DNA of 64,000 bases, from NCBI GenBank assembly GCA_022376515.1, contig WTXI01000006.1:1364001-1428000 (forward strand), in the 5' to 3' direction. The notes beneath the pieces are model-generated. The model was not told the origin of the DNA. It was given only the letters and a program-made list of their open reading frames with translations, and did no database searches. This document shows, piece after piece, positions 58,140 to 64,000 of this stretch. The position numbers were made by a program, and so were the translations under genes. How positions within the stretch are numbered: position 1 is the first letter of the stretch; each line of letters opens with the position of its first letter. This stretch comes from Lactifluus volemus (Eukaryota > Basidiomycota > Agaricomycetes > Russulales > Russulaceae).

Positions 58140-58526
58140 TACATTCATATCAACGACTAAATACGCAAAGGAGGGGGGAGGGGGGGGTATAAATGAACAG
58201 AAAACCAGCCATTGAACGCTGGGAGGACTATAACCAAATCAACGACTACATTGGGGGTATAAATGGACGGAAAACAGGGAAAAGACAGGAGCAAGTTCAA
58301 ACGCGCAAAGGGGTATAGCCATATAAGTGAACGGAAAGCGAAAAGACAGGGGGTGAGCTCAAATGCCCAACATCGAAACGTCTCCGAGCCCGGACCTGCG
58401 AGGGGTATCAACATATGGAGCTGCTTGACCTCGGACTCCGAAAACAGTGCCAGAAATCTAAAAAATGAGAACTAGTAAAGGTTGCGATCCAAGCGACGTA
58501 TATGAATACGTTACCACTGGCATTGG
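58140..58526. other. low-complexity intergenic with diverged short repeats
   Basis: Segments GGGGGTATAAATGAAC and GGGGGTATAAATGGAC (58183 and 58253), each followed by a GAAAACAG-type word, and a weaker GTGAACGGAAAGCG near 58327, look like diverged ~70-bp repeats. No gene recognised. Confidence 0.45.
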
Positions 58527-61064
58527 CTAATCAGATCCGGGTTCGTCAGCGGAAACAATTGGACTGCTCGGCTCATGGAGGATTCGGCGTTTTCGCTCCA
58601 TTGAAGGTGCGTCAACACGAATGTCTTGATCTTGCTGGAATTGGGCTCCACAGCTTTCCAAGATCCGCATCCAGCGTCTCTTAGAAAGCCCCCCTGCGGA
58701 CGCGATGTAATCGTCAATCATACCACCCATTTTCTCGCGCGTGTAGTTTCCTATGTCCTCCTGCCTGCCGGTCTTATACATTAGGAATGCGCGCTCGACC
58801 TGATTATTTCGGTTAGCATAAGCACGGGGGTATGGCTAAACACTCACGCCGCCAGCAGCCATACCAAGGGCCCCCTTTGGATAGCCGAAATCAAAGCATG
58901 AGCCCTTGCACCATTTGATAAACGATGTGAGCACGGATATTACGAAAGGCGACTGGAATATTTCTCGGGGTTTCTAGATCACGAAATGTGTCAGGGCACA
59001 AGGGAAATATGTACGAGGCGTCACGATAGACATACGATGTAATAAATCGAGTCTTCCGGGTAAGTGCAATCAACAGGGGTGGGTACTTTCCAGATCCCTG
59101 GCCCGTTGTGCCGTGTGGCCCATGAAGCATATTTAGCGATCGCGACGTGATTCCCTGCAAATTCCGGGGAATTAAAATGAGTAGCGACAACCTTAATCGC
59201 TTGACGGCCGAAGTAGGCGCGCTTGTCATTGATGCGACTCTTGGCCTGTAGTACAAAATGTCAGCAAGCTACAGTAAACTTGAATGGAACGGATTTGAAG
59301 GAAATAAATACACACCATGTTATAGATCTTGTCATTCAGTTGAACCTTGTATCCTGACTGAGGGTACACAATATCAATGAGCATCTGGATTGTTTGAACC
59401 TCATCGGATCCGGGCTCAGATAGTTCCCAAGGCTTATCGAGAGATCCAAGGTAGGCATAAAGCGTTGGTAGGAACCTAGTGACCCAAGCAGAACGAGCAA
59501 ATCTAGGAAGAAATTGACTTGCGTCCGAGTCTCCCGGCGAGCCAGGGGTCGACAGAGACCCGACATCTCCAGTGGGGGTCACGACTTGGATGGAGGTTTT
59601 CAAATTACCTTTCAGGCTCAAAGTACGATGAATGCCCCGGGCCTTTGCCGGCAGTGGCTTTGCTTGTTCAACAGAAGTGGAACCTGCTGGTTTCGAGCTG
59701 GAAGCGAGGACGGGCCTGGGTTTCGGACGCTTTGATGCTGGGACTGTGACTTTATCATCGCTATCATCGCCGGCGTCGCAGATGAGAACAGTCTGACAAA
59801 TTTGGTCAAGTGATGTTCATGGCAATATCCAAAGAGGGAACAATGACACGCACATCATTTTTGCGATCAAGGTTGGCATGACCACTGGTACTCAGGCGGT
59901 GGGAAGGCTGAACCGCGGAAGCATCGTCATCGTTGAGCCCACCGATCGGGTCCTGGACAGGCAGTCCTTGGAAACTGGCATTTCCTGAGCCTGAGGCACC
60001 CTGACCGTGACTCCGAGTCGGAGTCTTCGAGTTTGCCTTCCAGTTCGGGAGAAAACCTGAGGGAATGCCAGCCATGGCCGCGGCCTTGGATTTCTTTTTC
60101 GTGCTGTCATCATTGCCAATGGGTCACACGTGTGTCAGATTGACTCAGATTTAATTACGCCACTGGGAAATCTGTCACCTGGTTTTGGGACGCTGTGACT
60201 CGGGAGTCTTCGCCAAGCGCCGCCTTTGTCCTGCCTTAATTTCTGCCTTAGCAACTTCGACGGCCGCTCGAATCTCCCCTTTTGCCCGCTTTTTGTTTCT
60301 CTGTGATGAATCATGGCACCTTTCGGCTCACCGCTTATGAATCTATGACCGGCGACTGGACTTACAGTCGCCTTCTTGGCTAGAACGGCCATGGTCAGTT
60401 GACCCTGCGTTCCCTGCTCTTCGTCCTCAGACACGCCGACGACTTCTGACGTGGTGGACTCCGAGTCCGAGTCCATGGTTGTGGTGTCGCCAACATCATT
60501 TGCCGCGGTTTCTTCTTCCTGTGCTTCCCTGTTGTCTTCTAGCTCCTCCTCAACTTCCATTCTTGCCAATACCTCGATCTTCTCTTGTTCCAGCCTCTGT
60601 AATCTGAGCCTGTTCTCTCTCTTACGCTCCTCCAAGGCTTTAATCTCGGAGCTCATCCGCTTAGGACGTTTCATATCTGGTGCCCCTGGATTGACGACAC
60701 GGGACGCACGTGTTGGGTTAGGTGATCGAGGTGGAAGATTCTGAAACCTCCCCTTTGCGGGCTTTGCCTTCGTATGCATTGGGTGGGTCAGCTCCACATC
60801 TTCCATCTCCACATCGGTGTCGCCGTCGCCGTCGTCAAGTGATCCCGCGAGAGGCTGCTCAGCCTCGTTGTTTTCGTTTGTGCCACGAGGACTCGGAGAC
60901 GTAGCCTTCAGTAAGATTTGGGCCTTTATTAGCGAGGCCTTGGAGGAGTGCTGTATCGTCATACTCACTGGCTCTAACTGGGGACTCACATGGAGTGCGG
61001 GGGAATGCTCAGAGATATCTGAGACCGCATAGGAGCGGGTGATACGACTTTGACGGGGATGCAT
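58527..61064 (-). CDS. large basidiomycete-type protein of unknown function
   Basis: Multi-exon minus-strand gene starting near 61064. The first ~300 residues are low complexity: Ser/Pro, an acidic run (DDGDGDTDVEMEDVE), PKRMSSEIKALEERKREN coiled coil, and Lys/Arg stretches that look nuclear-directed. Middle exons (60119-59630) are Pro/Ser/Arg-rich. The C-terminal globular region reads FARSAWVTRFLPTLYAYLGS, QMLIDIVYPQSGYKVQL, RINDKRAYFGRQAIKVVATH, YASWATRHNGPGIWKV, IPVAFRNIRAHIVYQMVQG, then VERAFLMYKTGRQEDIGNYT and a tail ending ADEPGSD. This C-terminal module resembles a DUF6532-type domain common in Agaricomycetes, from memory and unverified. Exact junctions were not all worked out. Function unknown. 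Confidence 0.6.
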
Positions 61065-61559
61065 TATGGGGAATTTATGTATGGTTTAATGGTTTCAACT
61101 TGAAGGGAACGACAGTACTGATTTGATTTTTTTTAAGGAGAGAAAAAACGAGTGAATGGTCTTGGGAAAAAAATGATGGTGAGTAGCTGGGTTGCAACGA
61201 CTTCGTGAACGCCGTTGGACCCTTTTTTCAAAATCTGTACATGTCCTATTGGTTGCTGTGTTGAACTTCAACTCAGCAAGTCTAATTCAAGATTTACTCG
61301 TACTGGCGGGCTCCAATTGAACTTGTACCCGCTCACTGCATGGCTACTTCTAGTAACGATCTTCCCCCCCCCCTCTGACTGTCTTCGTTTGTCCAGTCTG
61401 CTTTCACATATGCAAGTCAGAGCGTGGACTAAATCTGCACAGAAATGCCCTCCATCGACATTTTACACCGGACTACAAAAGAATCCCCACAAAGCAAGTT
61501 CATCCAGATTTGAATGGTGCGAGCGGGTCTAGTCCAATACTACTTCATGTTGACACTCT
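61065..61559. other. intergenic, or missing 5' part of the transposase
   Basis: About 500 bases between divergent genes. No zinc-finger or other N-terminal transposase segment could be read, so the element's 5' end is either absent or decayed. Confidence 0.4.
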
Positions 61560-61584
61560 GTAGGAATTCCTTGCGACTCAAATG

Positions 61585-64000
61585 GTCGCTTCCTTCCTCC
61601 TCACACTCCGCCACCGCCTCGCGCACCTTCTGAGGGTGTTTCACCCAACCCCTGGCGTCCCTTTGGATCTCGACTTGAATTCGACTTCGCGCATTACCAT
61701 TTCGTAGAACTTCAGAGTTCTGGACGCAATATCGACAAAGCTCTTGATATGTGGGCAGCATCTGTGATGGAATTTGGGGGTAATGTGCCATGGAAAAATT
61801 CTGCTGACTTGTATAGGACAATTGATGCCATCCAGCACGGTGATGCGCCATGGAAAGTTTACCAAGTCCATTACCAGGGCCCACTTCCTCCTGGTACCCC
61901 ACCAAAGTGGATGACTGAGAGTTATGAGCTGTGCATGCGAGATGCACGACAGGTTCTCCACCACCAACTCAGTACACGAGAGTTTTCAGGTAACATTTCT
62001 TACGCTCCATATAAGCACCCAGGCGCTGATGGACGATGCATTCACAGGTAACATTAATTATGCCCCATATAAGCATCAAGACGCCGACGGACAACGCGTT
62101 TGGTCAAATTTGATGTCAGCTGATTGGGCTTGGAAGCAGGCGGTACACCGAAGTCTAAATTTGCCGTTTTTGGATTGCGCAGCTGATGGATCACCAGGAT
62201 GCGATTGCGAAAGACAGGGCCACTCATGGGGCCATGTTTGTTCCAATTATAGCCGGAAGCGACAAGACAACTGTATCTGTAGCGACAGGGAACCAGGAAT
62301 ATCACCCAGTCTATATGTCACCCGGGAACCTATCAAACATAGCACGGCAGGCTCACACCAACGCCTTCCTCCCTATCGCCTTTCTCCCTATTCCAAAAAG
62401 TGAGTACACTTTTCGCTCGTGTCTATTAAACAAGATAGACTAATATAAGGCATTTCTAGCTTCGAAAAAAAATCGGAAGGCGGCAACGTATCAAACGTTT
62501 TGCCGACAGATGTACCATGCATCACTTTCCATCATTTTCGAGCCGCTCAAGCCAGGGATGTCGGCGCCAGAAGTCATAAAATGTCCTGATGGCCATTTTC
62601 GACGCGCCATATATGGTTTAGGTCCTTACATTGCTGATTACCCCGAACAGGTGTGGTTGGCGGCTATCGTGCAAGGGTGGTGTCCGAAGTATGTCATTTA
62701 TGCTCTTTTATTTGATATAGATACTGAAAATACGCAGGTGCGATGCGCCTCCTCATGATCTCGATTGCAACGGGTCCCACCGGAGGAGTGAGAGAAAAAC
62801 AGAATTTCTTATCGGTGCATGGGATCCAGGTACGCTGTGGACCACTTTTGGCGTTCGTGCAGATGTCGTGGTATGTTTTTATTATACTCCTTTGTTGCTC
62901 CCATAATGTTAAAGGTGATTTACAGCCATTTACCCATTCGTTCCCTCGGGCAGACATCCATGAGCTCTTATCACCAGATCTACTCCACCAAGTCATCAAG
63001 GGCACATTCAAAGATCACCTCGTCACCTGGGTGAACGAGTACCTTCTGGAGGAGCATCGTGAAGCCCGGGGGCTAGATATTATCGCTGACATTGACCGCC
63101 GGTACGTCGTTCATTTTTGCGAAGCTTATTCGTGTGACGCGCATCTATGACTCGGATAGTATATCTGCTGTGCCACCATTCCCTGGGTTGCGCCGCTTCC
63201 CAGATGGCCGAGACTTCAAACAGTGGACTGGTGACGACTCAAAGGCCCTCATGAAGGTAAGGTCCCGTTACTATCATGCATTTTACAGCAGCTAAAACAA
63301 TATGGAGGTATATTTAGGGGCAATCGCCGGTCATGTACCAGACGGGATGGTTAAATCTCTGGCGGCTTTCCTCGACTTCTGTTACATTGCCCGGCGCAAT
63401 GCCATCACCAGTGAAGGGCTCAAGCAACTAGAGCACGCTCTGGATCGGTTCCACGTTTACCGAGATGTATTTGTTGGCACAGCCGGTGTTAGAGGCGACC
63501 AGATATCGCTCCCGCGACAGCACTCGCTCAAGCATTACGTGCGCTCAATTCGTCTCTTTGGATCGCCAAATGGACTGTGTTCATCGATAACTGAATCGAA
63601 ACACATTAAGGCAGTCAAGGAGCCCTGGCGACGTTCAAACCGCTTTCAAGCTCTGGCACAAATGCTACAGACAAACTGCCGGATGGACAAACTAGCGGCT
63701 GCACATCAGGTACTTACAACGCTTGGGATGATGGATGGGACAACGTCGTCACATCAGGCGATGCTTCTCAGAGGTGAACAGCCCCAACCAAGGCCCAGGG
63801 TAGGAGCAATGGCCGCTGAAGACAATATGGACGATGACGACCATGGCCCAGCCCCAGGTCCCAAATCCTTGTCCTCAGTTGAGCTAGCTCACACTCCTGG
63901 TATGTTCCCCAATATTCTCATCGTGATTACGTTCGAGACGACTCATTGATGACCATCATGATAGCGCGAGGCTATCCACGAACTCTCAGATCCCTCGCGA
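61585..64000 (+). CDS. Plavaka-type transposase (3' end outside window)
   Basis: Transposase of the Plavaka superfamily of basidiomycete DNA transposons. Readable exons in order: SSGRNIDKALDMWAASVMEF and ADLYRTIDAIQHGDAPWKVY; NINYAPYKHQDADGQRVWSN and WAWKQADAIAKDRATHGAMF; VPIIAGSDKTTVSVATGNQE; FEPLKPGMSAPEVIKCPDGH; YGLGPYIADYPEQVWLAAIV and QGWCPKCDAPPHDLDC; SFPRADIHELLSPDLLHQVI and KGTFKDHLVTWVNEYL; PPFPGLRRFPDGRDFKQWTG; CYIARRNAITSEGLKQ; and the hallmark SPNGLCSSITESKHIKAVKE followed by PWRRSNRFQALAQML. Introns are GT-AG and frames agree across the exons checked. The N-terminal part is not found, so the start is unknown. A 58-bp tandem repeat at 61990-62105 coincides with one intron. Confidence 0.85.
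61990..62105 (+). repeat. 58-bp tandem duplication forming an intron
   Basis: Units 61990-62047 and 62048-62105 both start GTAACATT and share CCATATAAGCA; about 72% identical by eye. Each is preceded by CAG. Splicing out the first unit (GT at 61990, AG at 62046-62047) restores the conserved reading FSGNINYAPYKH; reading through gives an early stop. Confidence 0.8.

Noticed and set aside
1..64000. CRISPR arrays, operons, riboswitches or bacterial origins
   Set aside because: Sequence is clearly eukaryotic with spliceosomal introns; no regularly spaced direct repeats with unique spacers were seen.

Overview
The window looks like nuclear DNA of a filamentous basidiomycete (Agaricomycetes; a Ceratobasidiaceae/Rhizoctonia-like fungus is my best guess, by inference only). 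The evidence is many 50-60 nt GT-AG introns with CTNAC branch sites, fungal housekeeping genes, an agaricomycete Plavaka-type transposase and a basidiomycete tyrosine-recombinase gene.

Layout. (1) 1-8.3 kb is ordinary genic DNA: the 3' end of uracil phosphoribosyltransferase, EMG1/NEP1, a SEC14-type lipid-transfer protein, proteasome subunit RPN10, and two unrecognised genes. (2) 8.7-27.3 kb is a duplication-rich block. A ~5-kb cassette (small 'ILPSHLI' gene remnant, ICP55/XPNPEP3-type aminopeptidase, APC amino-acid permease) is present twice. A third full permease and a broken fourth lie between the two cassettes. The first aminopeptidase copy is destroyed by an internal inversion and deletions; the second reads through 13 exons. 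Two 5'-truncated LINE insertions and one short poly(A) retroposon, all with target-site duplications, sit among the copies. (3) 27.6-41.1 kb carries an A1 aspartic protease with a C-terminal membrane anchor, an Argonaute whose PIWI catalytic residues are replaced, a SUR7/Rim9-type four-TM protein, and a divergent pair of related single-pass membrane proteins. (4) 41.5-48.1 kb carries MED13 (with one apparent frameshift in a G run) and a BIG1/VOA1-like ER protein. (5) 48.6-57.9 kb is an array of four NmrA-like oxidoreductase genes on the minus strand. Only the second looks intact; a frameshifted tyrosine recombinase flanked by direct repeats is inserted after the first, and the fourth is cut off at a perfect 60-bp palindrome. 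(6) 58.5-64 kb holds an unrecognised basidiomycete-type gene and a Plavaka-type transposase running off the end.

The housekeeping genes do not form an operon or pathway. The main story is local tandem duplication followed by decay and mobile-element insertion. The most interesting items are the apparently slicer-dead Argonaute, an intron that seems to have arisen by tandem duplication of 58 bp of exon in the transposase, the 60-bp palindrome, and the inverted aminopeptidase copy. Exon boundaries were placed by eye from splice consensus, reading frame and family conservation, so individual junctions are provisional.
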